From assembly GCA_029780695.1 (NCBI GenBank), contig JAKOYD010000104.1:1-42726 (forward strand): a DNA stretch of 42,726 nucleotides. The letters are read 5' to 3'. The stretch is from Pseudomonadota bacterium (lineage in GTDB: Bacteria; Pseudomonadota; Gammaproteobacteria; Burkholderiales; Burkholderiaceae_C). Under the pieces are notes generated by a model. The model saw only the letters and a program-made list of their open reading frames with translations, was not told the DNA's origin and did not search any database. A program made the translations under genes and the position numbers. Below, piece after piece: positions 17,175 to 25,359 of the stretch (the first letter of the stretch is position 1; every line of letters begins with the position of its first letter).

Positions 17175-18143
17175 TTACGTGATCATCCCGGACTTGGCCA
17201 TGATCGCCCGCAGGGCGGCGAATTCGTTGTCGACGAACTTGGTGAACTCGTCGCCCGTGAGCAGCGCCGGGTTCCAGTCGTTCTTCTTCAGCGCTTCCTG
17301 CCACGACGGCGACTTGGTGGTGGCCGCGATGGCGTCGATCAGCGCCTTGCGCTGCGCCGGCGTGATGCCGGGGCCGCCAAACACGCCGCGCCAATTGCCG
17401 ATCTCGACGTTCAGACCCAGTTCTTTCAGCGTGGGCGTGTCCTTCAGCGCCGGCAGGCGCTGCGCCGAGGTGACGGCAATCGGCTTCATCTTGCCGGTGC
17501 TGATGTATTCGGAAAACTCCGACAGGCCGCTGCCGCCCACCGTGACGTTGCCGCCCAGGATGGCCGCCGTGGCTTCGCCGCCGCCCCGGAAGGCAACGTA
17601 GTTGATCTTGGCCGGGTCAACGCCGGCTTCGCGCGCGATCATGGCCGCGGCGATGTGTTCGGTGGAGCCGCGCGAGCCGCCGCCCCACTTCACGCTGCCG
17701 GGGTCCTTCTTCAGCTGCGCGATCACGTCGGCCATGGTCTTGTGGGGCGAATTGGCCGGCAGCACGAACACGTTGTATTCGGTCGTCAGGCGCGCCAGCG
17801 GCGTGGCCTGCATCAGGTTGAGCGGCGACTTGGACGTGATCAGCCCGCCCAGCATCACCGCGCCCATCACCATCATCTGGTTGCCGTCGCCCTTGGCACC
17901 GGCCAGGAAGGGCGCCAGGCCCAGCGCGCCCGCGGCGCCGCCCTTGTTGTCGTAGGTGACGGTGGCGGCCTGCTTGGCGTCCAGCATGGCCTTGCCCAAG
18001 GCGCGGCCGGTGGTGTCCCAGCCGCCGCCGGGGTTGGCGGGGATCAGGATCTTCAGGTTGGCGCCGGCCTGCGCCCAGGCGGCGGGCAGGCCACCCGTGG
18101 CGGCCAGCGCGGCCAGGGACTTGAGGAAGGTATCGCGTCGCAT
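17175..18143 (-). CDS. tctC: Tripartite tricarboxylate transporter substrate-binding protein TctC
   Basis: A 322-residue periplasmic binding protein. Residues 1–~26 (MRRDTFLKSLAALAATGG… AWAQ) form a signal peptide with a Tat-like RRDTF start, though a twin-Arg consensus is incomplete. The mature protein has the TctC/BugD features NLKILIPANPGGGWDTTGRALG, VTYDNKGGAAGALG, and the lobe-two GGGSRGSTEHIAAAMIAREAG and NYVAFRGGGEATAAILGGNVTVGGSGLSE. The ATG at 18143 is chosen because it begins the signal peptide; upstream in-frame Mets precede no signal. It is the first gene of tctCBA and divergent from the tctDE regulators. Confidence 0.94.
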   Translation of the reverse strand: MRRDTFLKSLAALAATGGLPAAWAQAGANLKILIPANPGGGWDTTGRALGKAMLDAKQAATVTYDNKGGAAGALGLAPFLAGAKGDGNQMMVMGAVMLGGLITSKSPLNLMQATPLARLTTEYNVFVLPANSPHKTMADVIAQLKKDPGSVKWGGGSRGSTEHIAAAMIAREAGVDPAKINYVAFRGGGEATAAILGGNVTVGGSGLSEFSEYISTGKMKPIAVTSAQRLPALKDTPTLKELGLNVEIGNWRGVFGGPGITPAQRKALIDAIAATTKSPSWQEALKKNDWNPALLTGDEFTKFVDNEFAALRAIMAKSGMIT

Positions 18144-18217
18144 ATCGGTTGTCTCCACTGCGTGATAGGAACCCATCGATATTGGCCCCAACGGCTGTCA
18201 ATTGGCTGTCCTGAAGC

Positions 18218-18233
18218 CTAGGGCTTACCCTAG
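18218..18233. promoter_or_regulatory. Candidate TctD operator in tctC–tctD divergent region
   Basis: CTAGGG, four bases CTTA, then CCCTAG: a perfect 6-base dyad. It lies 75 bp upstream of tctC and about 190 bp upstream of tctD. GGCTGTC direct repeats at about 18193–18210 are close by. Assignment to TctD rests on position only. Confidence 0.45.
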
Positions 18234-18304
18234 CTGCCAACGGCTGCGGTATGTTGCGACAAACCAAAGCCAACGGACTTCCACTGTGACGCGCTCGCAC
18301 CTAC

Positions 18305-18390
18305 CGTCATTCCCGCGAAGGCGGGAATCCCTACCGCATCGGGCGCAGCGGTGGATGGAGACCTGGATTTCCGCCTTCGCGGGACTGACG
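18305..18390. repeat. REP-like inverted pair upstream of tctD
   Basis: CGTCATTCCCGCGAAGGCGG at the left and CCGCCTTCGCGGGACTGACG at the right are inverted copies of the widespread 'cgtcattcccgc' repeat, each with an internal stem. The right end is 32 bp from the tctD start, so any tctD transcript from further upstream would carry the hairpin in its leader. Confidence 0.8.
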
Positions 18391-18422
18391 GCATTGAGGC
18401 CAGTCGTTCGGAACCTCAAGCC

Positions 18423-19106
18423 ATGAAATTGCTGGTGGTCGAAGACGATGCCGCGCTGCAGGCGACGCTGGTGCGCACGCTGGCGCGGCGCGGCTTTGCC
18501 GTCACCGCCGTGGGCGACGGGCCCGCCGCGCTGGCGCGCTGGGCCGCCAGCGCGCCCGATGCCGTGGTGCTCGACCTGACCCTGCCCGGCCTGGACGGCC
18601 TGCAGGTGCTGGCGCAGGCGCGCGCGCAGGGCCTGCGCACGCCGGTGCTGATCCTGACCGCGCGCGGCACCGTGGGCGACCGCGTGCTGGGCCTGAATGC
18701 CGGGGCCGACGATTACCTGCCCAAGCCCTTTGACCTGGACGAGCTGGAAGCGCGCCTGCGCGCCCTGGTGCGCCGCAGCGCCCCCGTGCCAGGCGCCGCG
18801 CCGCCGCCCGCCGCCGTGCAGATCGGCAGCCTGCGCCACGACCGCGACGGCGGCGCCATCTACCGCGATGGCGTGCCGATGGAGCTGACCCCGCGCGAAC
18901 TGGCGCTGATGCACGCGCTGCTGGCGCGCCCCGGCCACGCCGTCGCCAAGGAGCGCCTGTTCGAGCAGGTCTTTCCGGGCGAAGCCGAGGTGCGCTACGA
19001 AGCCATCGAGGTGGTCGCCTACCGCCTGCGCCGCAAGCTGGCCGATACGGGCGTCGAGCTGGTCACGCTGCGCGGCCTGGGCTATCTGCTGCGGGCGGTG
19101 TCGTGA
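18423..19106 (+). CDS. tctD: OmpR-family response regulator TctD
   Basis: A 227-residue regulator. The receiver domain (1–~118) has the acidic pair in VVEDD, the phospho-acceptor D51 in VVLDLTLPG, T in LILTARG and K in YLPKPFDLDE. The C-terminal winged helix (~130–225) shows MELTPRELALMHALLARPGHAVAKERLFEQVF and VEVVAYRLRRKLADTGVELVTLRGLGYLL. The ATG at 18423 begins the first beta strand (MKLLVVEDD). It shares GTGA with tctE. Facing tctCBA, it should activate that operon when the kinase senses tri- or dicarboxylate. Confidence 0.94.
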   Translation: MKLLVVEDDAALQATLVRTLARRGFAVTAVGDGPAALARWAASAPDAVVLDLTLPGLDGLQVLAQARAQGLRTPVLILTARGTVGDRVLGLNAGADDYLPKPFDLDELEARLRALVRRSAPVPGAAPPPAAVQIGSLRHDRDGGAIYRDGVPMELTPRELALMHALLARPGHAVAKERLFEQVFPGEAEVRYEAIEVVAYRLRRKLADTGVELVTLRGLGYLLRAVS

Positions 19107-20506
19107 GCCGCCCGCGCACGCGCTCGCTGCGCCGCCAGTTGCTGGCGGGCATCCTGATCCCGGTGCTGCTGATCGTCGCTTTCAACACTTGGAGCCTGTA
19201 CCGCCAGGCACTGGGTGCGCTCCATACGGCCTACGACCGCACGCTGCTGGCGTCGGCCAAGAGCCTGGGCGAATCGCTGCAGATCAGCGGCGAGGGCGAC
19301 GCCGCGCGCCTGCAGGCCAACGTGCCCTCGGCCGCGCTGGAGGCCTTCGAGGCCGACCTGCAAAGCCGCATGGCGTACCGCATCTCCACCCGGCAGGGCG
19401 TGCTGCTGTCGGGCTACGAAGACCTGCCGATGTGGCGCGGCGAAATTCCGGTGCAGCCGCCGTACGCCGCGCTGGTCGACTTCTACGACGGCCAGTTCCG
19501 CGGCGAGCCGGTGCGCATGGCCGTGCTGCTGCAGCCGGTGGCGCGCGGCGCCGGGCGCGACGTGGCGGTGGTGCAGGTGGCCGAGACGCTGGAAATCCGC
19601 CACGCGCTGGCGCGGCAGATTCTGTGGGACACGCTGGCGCGCCAGGCAGCGCTGGTGGCGCTGATCGCCGCCACCGTGATTGCCGTGGTGCAGCTGGCCA
19701 CGCGCCCGGTGCGCGCCTTGAGCCACGACCTGCAGGCGCGGCCCGACGACGACCTGCGCCCCATTGCCGCGCCCGACGCGCCGCGCGAGCTGCAGCCGCT
19801 GATCGCCGCCACCAACCAGCACATGCGCCGCCAGGGCGATCTGCTGGCACAGCAGCAGCGCTTCGTGCGCGACGCCTCGCACCAGCTGCGCACGCCGCTG
19901 GCGGTGCTGAAGGCGCAGGTGCAGTCGGCCCGGCGCGGCGACGTGCCGCCCGCGCAGGCGCTGGCCGAGATCGAAGACACCGTGGACCGCGCCACCCTGC
20001 TGGCCAACCAGATGCTGGCGCTGGCCAAGGTGGCGCAGCTGCGCCAGCAGGCCGACGCGCCCGCCACCGCGTTCGACGACGTGGTGCGCGCCGTGGCGCT
20101 CGACCTGGCGCCGCTGATCGCCGGGCAGGCGCTCGACTTCGACCTGCGCGCCGAGCCGGTCACGCTGCGCGCGCACGACTGGATGCTGCGCGAGCTGACG
20201 CGCAACCTGCTGCACAACGCCATCCGCCACACGCCGCGCGGCGGCCTGCTGGCCATCACGCTGCAGCGCGAAGGCGGCCACGCGCGCTTCACCGTGGCCG
20301 ACAGCGGGCCGGGCGTTGAACCCGACCTGGCCGCGCGGCTGTTTCAGCCGTTCAGCGCCGGCGCGGGCAGCACCGGGTCGGGCCTGGGGCTGGCGATCTG
20401 CCACGAAATCGTGCAGGCGCTCGGGGGCCATATCCAGCTGCGCAATCGCGTGGAAAATGGGCGCATCGTCGGCCTTGACGCCGTTGTCACCCTGCCTATC
20501 GAATGA
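19103..20506 (+). CDS. tctE: Sensor histidine kinase TctE
   Basis: A 467-residue membrane kinase. TM1 is at ~11–28 (RQLLAGILIPVLLIVAF), an N-terminal extracytoplasmic sensor domain follows to ~175 (2CSK_N type, with RISTRQGVLLSGYEDLP), TM2 is at ~180–198, then a HAMP-like segment. The phospho-accepting H260 is in RDASHQLRTPLAVLKAQ; the ATPase domain has the N-box RNLLHNAIRHTP, DSGPGV and GSGLGLAICHEIV. Translation starts at a GTG overlapping the tctD stop (GTGA), and ends in ATGA shared with hslR. Confidence 0.94.
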   Translation: MSRPRTRSLRRQLLAGILIPVLLIVAFNTWSLYRQALGALHTAYDRTLLASAKSLGESLQISGEGDAARLQANVPSAALEAFEADLQSRMAYRISTRQGVLLSGYEDLPMWRGEIPVQPPYAALVDFYDGQFRGEPVRMAVLLQPVARGAGRDVAVVQVAETLEIRHALARQILWDTLARQAALVALIAATVIAVVQLATRPVRALSHDLQARPDDDLRPIAAPDAPRELQPLIAATNQHMRRQGDLLAQQQRFVRDASHQLRTPLAVLKAQVQSARRGDVPPAQALAEIEDTVDRATLLANQMLALAKVAQLRQQADAPATAFDDVVRAVALDLAPLIAGQALDFDLRAEPVTLRAHDWMLRELTRNLLHNAIRHTPRGGLLAITLQREGGHARFTVADSGPGVEPDLAARLFQPFSAGAGSTGSGLGLAICHEIVQALGGHIQLRNRVENGRIVGLDAVVTLPIE

Positions 20507-20964
20507 GTTCCCGCACCGAACGCGCCACGACACCCGCACCGGAAGGCATGCGCCTGGACAAGTGGCTGTGGGCCGCGCGCTTTTACAAGACGCGCGCGCT
20601 GGCGGTGGAGCAGATCGACCGTGGCCGCGTGCAGGTGAACGGCGCCGACGCCAAGCCCTCGCGCGAAGTGCGCCTCGGCGACACGGTGCGCCTGCGCCAG
20701 GGGCGCGACGAGCGCGCCGTGGTGGTGCGTGCGCTGTCGTCGCAGCGCGGTCCGGCGCCGGTGGCGCAGCAGCTGTACGACGAGACGCCCGACAGCGTGG
20801 CCGCGCGCGCCCACGCCGCCGAGGCGCGCCGGCTGGCGCCCGAGCCGGCGCTGGCGATTGCCCACGGCCGGCCCACCAAGCGCGACCGCCGCGCTATCGA
20901 GCAGGGCCGCGGCGGCGATTCGGGCTGGGGCGAGCGCTGGTCGGCCAGCCTGGACGACGAATGA
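20503..20964 (+). CDS. hslR: S4-domain RNA-binding protein, Hsp15-like
   Basis: A 153-residue basic protein. The S4 domain (~16–75) reads MRLDKWLWAARFYKTRALAVEQIDRGRVQVNGADAKPSREVRLGDTVRLRQG, the signature of heat-shock protein 15, which binds 50S subunits carrying stalled nascent chains and helps recycle them. The C-terminal tail (RPTKRDRRAIEQGRG) is typical of the family. Its ATG overlaps the tctE stop and its stop overlaps the next start, both as ATGA, so it is translated as part of the tctDE transcript. Such coupling to a transport regulator is not something the family function predicts. Confidence 0.9.
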   Translation: MSSRTERATTPAPEGMRLDKWLWAARFYKTRALAVEQIDRGRVQVNGADAKPSREVRLGDTVRLRQGRDERAVVVRALSSQRGPAPVAQQLYDETPDSVAARAHAAEARRLAPEPALAIAHGRPTKRDRRAIEQGRGGDSGWGERWSASLDDE

Positions 20965-21854
20965 ACCCAATCGCCGTCGACCCCTCGCCTGACGTGCCGT
21001 TCATGCTCTCGATTACAGAGCGATCGCGGCTGGCCGCGGGCCGGCGGCTGCGCACCGGCGGCGCGCAGGGGCACATCGTGTGGCACGCGTGGGAGCCGTC
21101 GGCACCCACCGATGCGCCGCCGCTGGTGCTGTTTCACGGCGGCAGTGGCTCGTGGACGCACTGGGTGCGCAACATCGTGCCGCTGGTGGATTCGGGGCGG
21201 CGCGTGTTCGCGGTCGACCTGCCGGGCTTTGGCGACAGCGACCCCCCCGCGGGCGGCAGCGACGCCGATGCCATGCTGGCACCGCTGGCCCACAGCATGG
21301 CGCAGCTGTTCGCGGGGCAGCCGGTCGACCTGGTGGGTTTTTCGTTTGGCGGCATGACGGCGGGCATGCTGCTGGCCGACCACCCCGCGCTGGCGCGGCG
21401 CCTGGTGCTGGTGGGCGCGCCGGCCATGGGCGTGGTGCCGGCGCGGCAGTTTGAATTGAAGGGCTGGCGCCACCTGAAGACGCCGCAGGAGCAGGCCGAG
21501 ATCCACCGCCACAACCTGGGCGTGCTGATGCTGCACGACCACGACCTCATCGACGGCCTGGCGCTGGAAGTGCACATCGCCAACGTGCAGCGCGACCGCC
21601 TGCCGCGCCGCCGCCTGGCGCACACCGACATTCTGGCGCGCAGCCTGCCGCGCGTGCCGTGCCCGGTGCGGGCCATCTACGGCGCGCACGATGTGCTGTA
21701 TCGCCAGTACATCCACCAACTGGCCCAGCGCTTTGCCGAGACGGCGCCCGACTTTCGCGGCATGGCGCTGATCGAAGGCGCGGGCCACTGGGTGCAGTTC
21801 GAGGCGCCCGAGGCTTTTGACGCGGCGCTGTTGCGGGCGCTGTCGGACGACTGA
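20961..21854 (+). CDS. Alpha/beta-fold hydrolase
   Basis: A 297-residue alpha/beta hydrolase. The oxyanion-hole HGGSGS is at 59–64, the nucleophile S128 is in GFSFGGM, a candidate acid is the Asp in YGAHDVLY and the catalytic His is in IEGAGHWVQFEAPE near the C-terminus. There is no signal peptide. The ATG at 20961 overlaps the hslR stop as ATGA, making it the fourth gene of the tctD–tctE–hslR unit. Related proteins act on esters or meta-cleavage C–C bonds; substrate here is not deducible. Confidence 0.88.
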   Translation: MNPIAVDPSPDVPFMLSITERSRLAAGRRLRTGGAQGHIVWHAWEPSAPTDAPPLVLFHGGSGSWTHWVRNIVPLVDSGRRVFAVDLPGFGDSDPPAGGSDADAMLAPLAHSMAQLFAGQPVDLVGFSFGGMTAGMLLADHPALARRLVLVGAPAMGVVPARQFELKGWRHLKTPQEQAEIHRHNLGVLMLHDHDLIDGLALEVHIANVQRDRLPRRRLAHTDILARSLPRVPCPVRAIYGAHDVLYRQYIHQLAQRFAETAPDFRGMALIEGAGHWVQFEAPEAFDAALLRALSDD

Positions 21855-21888
21855 GGTTGCTTTGGCCGCGCCGAAGGCAAGCCGGAAA

Positions 21889-21996
21889 CCGGACGCGAAG
21901 GGCGCGAAGGATGCGCGAAGGACGCGAAAGAAACAGCCAAAGGATTTTTGGTTTCTTTTGCGTCCTCTGCGAAATCTTTGCGTCCTCTGCGTCCGG
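21889..21996. repeat. ~100-bp palindromic repeat (GGACGC family), copy 4
   Basis: Outer arms CCGGACGC and GCGTCCGG match perfectly; inner boxes are GAAGGGCGCGAAGG on the left and CGTCCTCTGCG on the right. The following CTGTTTTTTT suggests this copy can end transcription of the upstream hydrolase operon. Confidence 0.75.
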
Positions 21997-22033
21997 CTGT
22001 TTTTTTGTCGGTCCAACATGCGCGCTCAAGCCT

Positions 22034-22090
22034 GTTTTTGGCCTCTAGCGCATGCTCAGACTGCGCTGACAGCTATTAAAATAATAGCTG
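22034..22090 (-). repeat. ATAGCT-type dispersed repeat, copy 5
   Basis: In reverse orientation: TTTTTGGCCTCTAGCGCATG, then TGCGCTGACAGCTATTAAAA and ATAGCTGC. It is one of the best-preserved copies. Confidence 0.75.
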
Positions 22091-22216
22091 CATCGCTGTT
22101 TCGATTTCGGGTAAACCCGGATGATCTAGTTATCACAAACAACTAAATTGGCGGTGCGGGGCCGGGCGCCGATCGGGCCGGTGCCTCGCGCACCCCACCC
22201 ATTCGAGGAGACACAC

Positions 22217-23950
22217 ATGACCCCATCGCACCGCGCGCGCCCGCCGGTCGGCCCCTTGGCGCTGGCGGCAGCGGCTACGCTGGCGCTGACTGCCTGCGGC
22301 GGCTCCGGCCTGCCGCAGCTGTCGGCCGCCCAGCCCGGCACGCTGCAAAGCTGCACCGACCTGGCCGCCAAGGCGACCCTGAGCAACACCACCATCGCCT
22401 CCGCAGCGCTGGTGCCGGCCGGCGGCCTGGCGGTGGCTGGCGCCGCCCCCGTGCCCGAGCACTGCCTGGTCAAGGGCGAGATGAACCGCCGCACCAGCCC
22501 GGTGGACGGCAAGAGCTACGCCATCGGCTTCGAGATGCGCCTGCCCACGGCGTGGAACGGCCGCTACTTCTACCAGGCCAACGGCGGCATCGACGGCAGT
22601 GTGGTGACCGCCACCGGGCCGACCAGCGGCGGCGCGCCGCTCAGCAATGCGCTGACCATGGGCTTTGCCGTCATCAGCTCCGACGCCGGCCATCAGCCAC
22701 CAGCGCCGTTCTTCGGGCTCGACCCGCAGGCGCGGCTGGACTATGGCTACGCGGCGGTCGGCAGCCTGACGCCGATGGCCAAGAACCTGATCAAGGCCGC
22801 CTACGGGCGCGGGCCTGACCGCAGCTACATCGGTGGTTGTTCCAACGGGGGGCGGCACGCGCTTGTGGCGGCGGCGCGCTATGGCGACCAGTACGACGGA
22901 TTCTTGGCTGGCGCGCCGGGCATGCACCTGCCCAAGGCGGCCGTGGCGCAGCTGTTCAAGGTCAAGCAATACGCCGGCATCGCCAGCGGCACCGTGGCCA
23001 GCGGCACCGATGCCGGCCAGCCCGACATCACCACGGCCGTCACGCCGGCCGAATGGGCGCTGCTGGGCAGCCGCATCGCCGCCAAGTGCGACGCGCTCGA
23101 CGGCGTGGCCGACGGCATGGTGCAGGACGTGCAGGCCTGCCAGTCGGCCTTCAACATCGCCACCGACGTGCCCACCTGCACCGGCGCACGCGACGGCACT
23201 TGCCTGAGCAGCGAGCAGAAGGGCGTGTTGCAGCGCATCTTCGCCGGTGCCGTGGCGCCGGGCGGCCAGTCGATCTACAGCAAGTTCTACTGGGACCCGG
23301 GCGTGTCGGGCAGCAACTATGCGCTGTGGCACTACACCCAGTCCACCCAGCGCGACCCGGGCGCCGTGGCCTTCATCTTCAACACGCCGCCCATGGCCCA
23401 GGCCGATTTCAATGCCACCACGGGCCTGAAGTACGCGCTGGCCTATGACCTGGACGCCGGCTACCAGAAGATATTCGCCACCACGCCGACGTATGCCGAA
23501 TCGTCCTGGTCGTTCATGACGCCGCCGAAAGAGACCGACTTGTCGGTGCTGCGCGACCGCGGCGCCAAGGTGCTGGTCTACCACGGCGCGGCCGACCCGA
23601 TCTTCGCGGCCGCCGACACCGCCACCTGGTACGACGCGCTGAAGCAGGCCAACGGCGGCGACGCCAGCGACTTCTCGCGCCTGTTCATGGTGCCGGGCAT
23701 GAACCACTGCTCGGGCGGCCCGTCGGCCGACCAGTTCGACGCGCTGACCGCCCTGGTCAACTGGGTCGAGAAGGGCGACGCCCCGGCCAGCATCACCGCC
23801 ACCGCGCGCGGCCCCGGCGCCAACGTGGTCAACACCGAAGTGCCTGCGGCCTGGGGCCAGCGCACGCGGCCGCTGTGTGCCTACCCGCAGGTGGCGCGCT
23901 ACAACGGCTCGGGCGACCCGCAGAGCGCGGCCAGCTACAGCTGCAAGTAG
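22217..23950 (+). CDS. Tannase/feruloyl esterase family lipoprotein
   Basis: A 577-residue exported esterase. The N-terminus carries a lipoprotein signal with LTAC lipobox (C27), so it is probably membrane-anchored. The tannase-family CS-D-HC motif is complete: C208–S209 in GGCSNGG, D460 in HGAADPIF and H497–C498 in MNHCSGG, where the two cysteines normally form a disulfide holding Ser and His. Extra cysteine pairs lie in the lid domain (C291, C308, C321, C329). The family hydrolyses gallate, ferulate or phthalate-type (MHETase-like) esters. The ATG at 22217 has GAGGAG upstream. A MarR gene follows after 37 bp. Confidence 0.9.
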   Translation: MTPSHRARPPVGPLALAAAATLALTACGGSGLPQLSAAQPGTLQSCTDLAAKATLSNTTIASAALVPAGGLAVAGAAPVPEHCLVKGEMNRRTSPVDGKSYAIGFEMRLPTAWNGRYFYQANGGIDGSVVTATGPTSGGAPLSNALTMGFAVISSDAGHQPPAPFFGLDPQARLDYGYAAVGSLTPMAKNLIKAAYGRGPDRSYIGGCSNGGRHALVAAARYGDQYDGFLAGAPGMHLPKAAVAQLFKVKQYAGIASGTVASGTDAGQPDITTAVTPAEWALLGSRIAAKCDALDGVADGMVQDVQACQSAFNIATDVPTCTGARDGTCLSSEQKGVLQRIFAGAVAPGGQSIYSKFYWDPGVSGSNYALWHYTQSTQRDPGAVAFIFNTPPMAQADFNATTGLKYALAYDLDAGYQKIFATTPTYAESSWSFMTPPKETDLSVLRDRGAKVLVYHGAADPIFAAADTATWYDALKQANGGDASDFSRLFMVPGMNHCSGGPSADQFDALTALVNWVEKGDAPASITATARGPGANVVNTEVPAAWGQRTRPLCAYPQVARYNGSGDPQSAASYSCK

Positions 23951-23987
23951 CCCGGCGCGCGGTGAGGCGCTGGCACAATCGCGCCGC

Positions 23988-24527
23988 ATGAGCCTGACGA
24001 CCGACAGCGCTGAAGCCGCCGCCCCCGCCGCCCCCGCCGCCCCCGCCGCCCCCGCCGCCACCGACGCGGGCCGTCGCCGCCCGCGAGTGGCGGCGCGGCA
24101 CGCGGCGGTTGATTCGGGCTTTCTGCGCACGCTGGTCGGCTACAACGCCCGCCGCGCGGCGCTCACCATCATGGCCGTGTTCAAGGACCGCATGGCCGCG
24201 CACGACCTGCAGCCGGTCGAGTTCTCGGTGCTCAGCCTGATCGGCCACAACCCCGGCATCACCTCGCGCGCCGTGTGCGCCGAACTGGCCCTGCAGCCGC
24301 CCAACCTGGTGCGGCTGCTGGCGCGGCTGGACGAGCGCGCCCTGGTCCAGCGCGACGCCCACCCGCAGGACGGGCGCGCGGTCGGCCTCACGCTCAGCCC
24401 CGCGGGCGAGGCGCTGCGCGTCGCCGCCGAAGCCAGCGCCGAGCAGCTCGAAATCGACGCCACGGCGGCGCTGTCGGCCGCCGAGCGTGCCCAACTCATC
24501 GCGCTGCTGCAGCGCATCTATGACTGA
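23988..24527 (+). CDS. MarR family transcriptional regulator
   Basis: A 179-residue regulator. An N-terminal low-complexity segment (residues ~9–25) of Ala-Ala-Pro units is encoded by a GCCGCCCCC tandem repeat; a basic stretch RRRPRVAARH follows. The winged helix (~60–150) shows EFSVLSLIGHNPGITSRAVCAELALQPPNLVRLLARLDERALVQRDAHPQDGRAVGLTLSPAGE, where the DxR wing motif is DGRAV. It probably responds to a phenolic or similar ligand. It lies just after the tannase-like gene and 10 bp before a DsbA-like gene, suggesting a small operon for aromatic ester use or stress. Confidence 0.9.
   Translation: MSLTTDSAEAAAPAAPAAPAAPAATDAGRRRPRVAARHAAVDSGFLRTLVGYNARRAALTIMAVFKDRMAAHDLQPVEFSVLSLIGHNPGITSRAVCAELALQPPNLVRLLARLDERALVQRDAHPQDGRAVGLTLSPAGEALRVAAEASAEQLEIDATAALSAAERAQLIALLQRIYD
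24020..24061 (+). repeat. GCCGCCCCC tandem repeat in marR-type gene
   Basis: About four to five head-to-tail 9-base units (GCCGCCCCC) encode Ala-Ala-Pro triplets. As the unit is a multiple of three, gain or loss of copies would alter linker length without breaking the frame. Confidence 0.8.
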
Positions 24528-24537
24528 AAGGTTGCCC

Positions 24538-25194
24538 ATGCCCGTGCCGATGAAGATCGACTTCGTTTCCGACATCGCCTGCCCCTGGTGTGCCATCGGC
24601 CTGGCTTCATTGCAGCAGGCCTTGCGCCACAGCGCCGACGCCGTGCAGGCCACGCTGCATTTCCAGCCGTTCGAGCTGAACCCCGACATGCCGCCCGAAG
24701 GCGAGGACGTGGACGAGCACCTGGCGCGCAAGTACGGCGGCACGCCCGAGCAGTTCGCCCGCAACCGCGACGCCATCCGCGAGCGCGGCGCAGCGGTGGG
24801 CTTTGCCTTCAAGCCCGAAGGGCGCGGGCGCATCGTCAACACCTTTGACGCGCACCGCCTGCTGTACTGGGCCGGCCTGCAGGGCGCCGCCGCGCAGCTG
24901 GCGCTCAAGCAGGCGCTGCTGCAGGCCTATCACGGGCGCGGCGAACGCGTCGACCACGTCGACGTGCTGCTGGGCGCCGTGCGGGCCGCGGGGCTGGATG
25001 AAGCCGCCGCGCGCGCCGTGCTGGCGGGCGACGACCACGCCGCCGACGTGCGCGCGGCCGAAGCCGAGTGGCAGCGCGCCGGCATCCGCGCCGTGCCGGC
25101 GGTGGTCATCAACGACCGCCACCTCATCAGCGGCGGCCAGCCGCCTGAGGTGTTCGAGCAGGCGCTGCGTCAGATTGCCCAATCGGCCGACTAA
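24538..25194 (+). CDS. DsbA family oxidoreductase (FrnE-like)
   Basis: A 218-residue cytosolic thioredoxin-fold protein. The active site CPWC is at C15–C18 in SDIACPWCAIG, and the cis-Pro loop is AVPAVVIN; the helical insertion and the C-terminal ISGGQPPEVFEQALRQI are FrnE/YwbO-type. Members act as thiol-disulfide exchangers or 2-hydroxychromene-2-carboxylate-isomerase-like enzymes. No signal peptide is present. The ATG at 24538 has AAAGG at proper spacing; an ATG at 24520 overlapping the MarR stop region is an alternative. Confidence 0.88.
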   Translation: MPVPMKIDFVSDIACPWCAIGLASLQQALRHSADAVQATLHFQPFELNPDMPPEGEDVDEHLARKYGGTPEQFARNRDAIRERGAAVGFAFKPEGRGRIVNTFDAHRLLYWAGLQGAAAQLALKQALLQAYHGRGERVDHVDVLLGAVRAAGLDEAAARAVLAGDDHAADVRAAEAEWQRAGIRAVPAVVINDRHLISGGQPPEVFEQALRQIAQSAD

Positions 25195-25261
25195 AGGGTC
25201 GGCTCACTGGAATGGGACTGTATCGGGACTTTGCGCAGGCCCCATCAGCGTTTGATGCTTC

Positions 25262-25300
25262 GTTTTTAATAGCTACAGCGGGCAAGGCTTAAGACGGTCT
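25262..25300 (-). repeat. ATAGCT-type dispersed repeat, copy 6 (partial)
   Basis: TTTTTAATAGCTACAGCGGG with a diverged tail, about 60 bp upstream of the SHP-type cytochrome gene. It may overlap that operon's promoter. Confidence 0.5.
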
Positions 25301-25359
25301 TCAGTTGCCCTGCCGATCATGAACCCATCCGGCCCCCGAAGGGCTGGCAGGAGAAGTTC

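Larger units (their letters stand above)
21855..22216. other. 362-bp intergenic region occupied by two repeats
   Basis: No coding frame is credible here. It contains a ~108-bp GGACGC palindrome (21889–21996, followed by a run of seven T that could make it a terminator), an ATAGCT-type repeat (~22034–22090), and about 110 bp before the tannase-like gene that must hold its promoter. Confidence 0.7.

Noticed and set aside
23970..23988. TGGCACAATCGCGCC before the MarR gene as a -24/-12 element
   Set aside because: The -12 dinucleotide would be CC, not GC; the site is also too close to the ATG.
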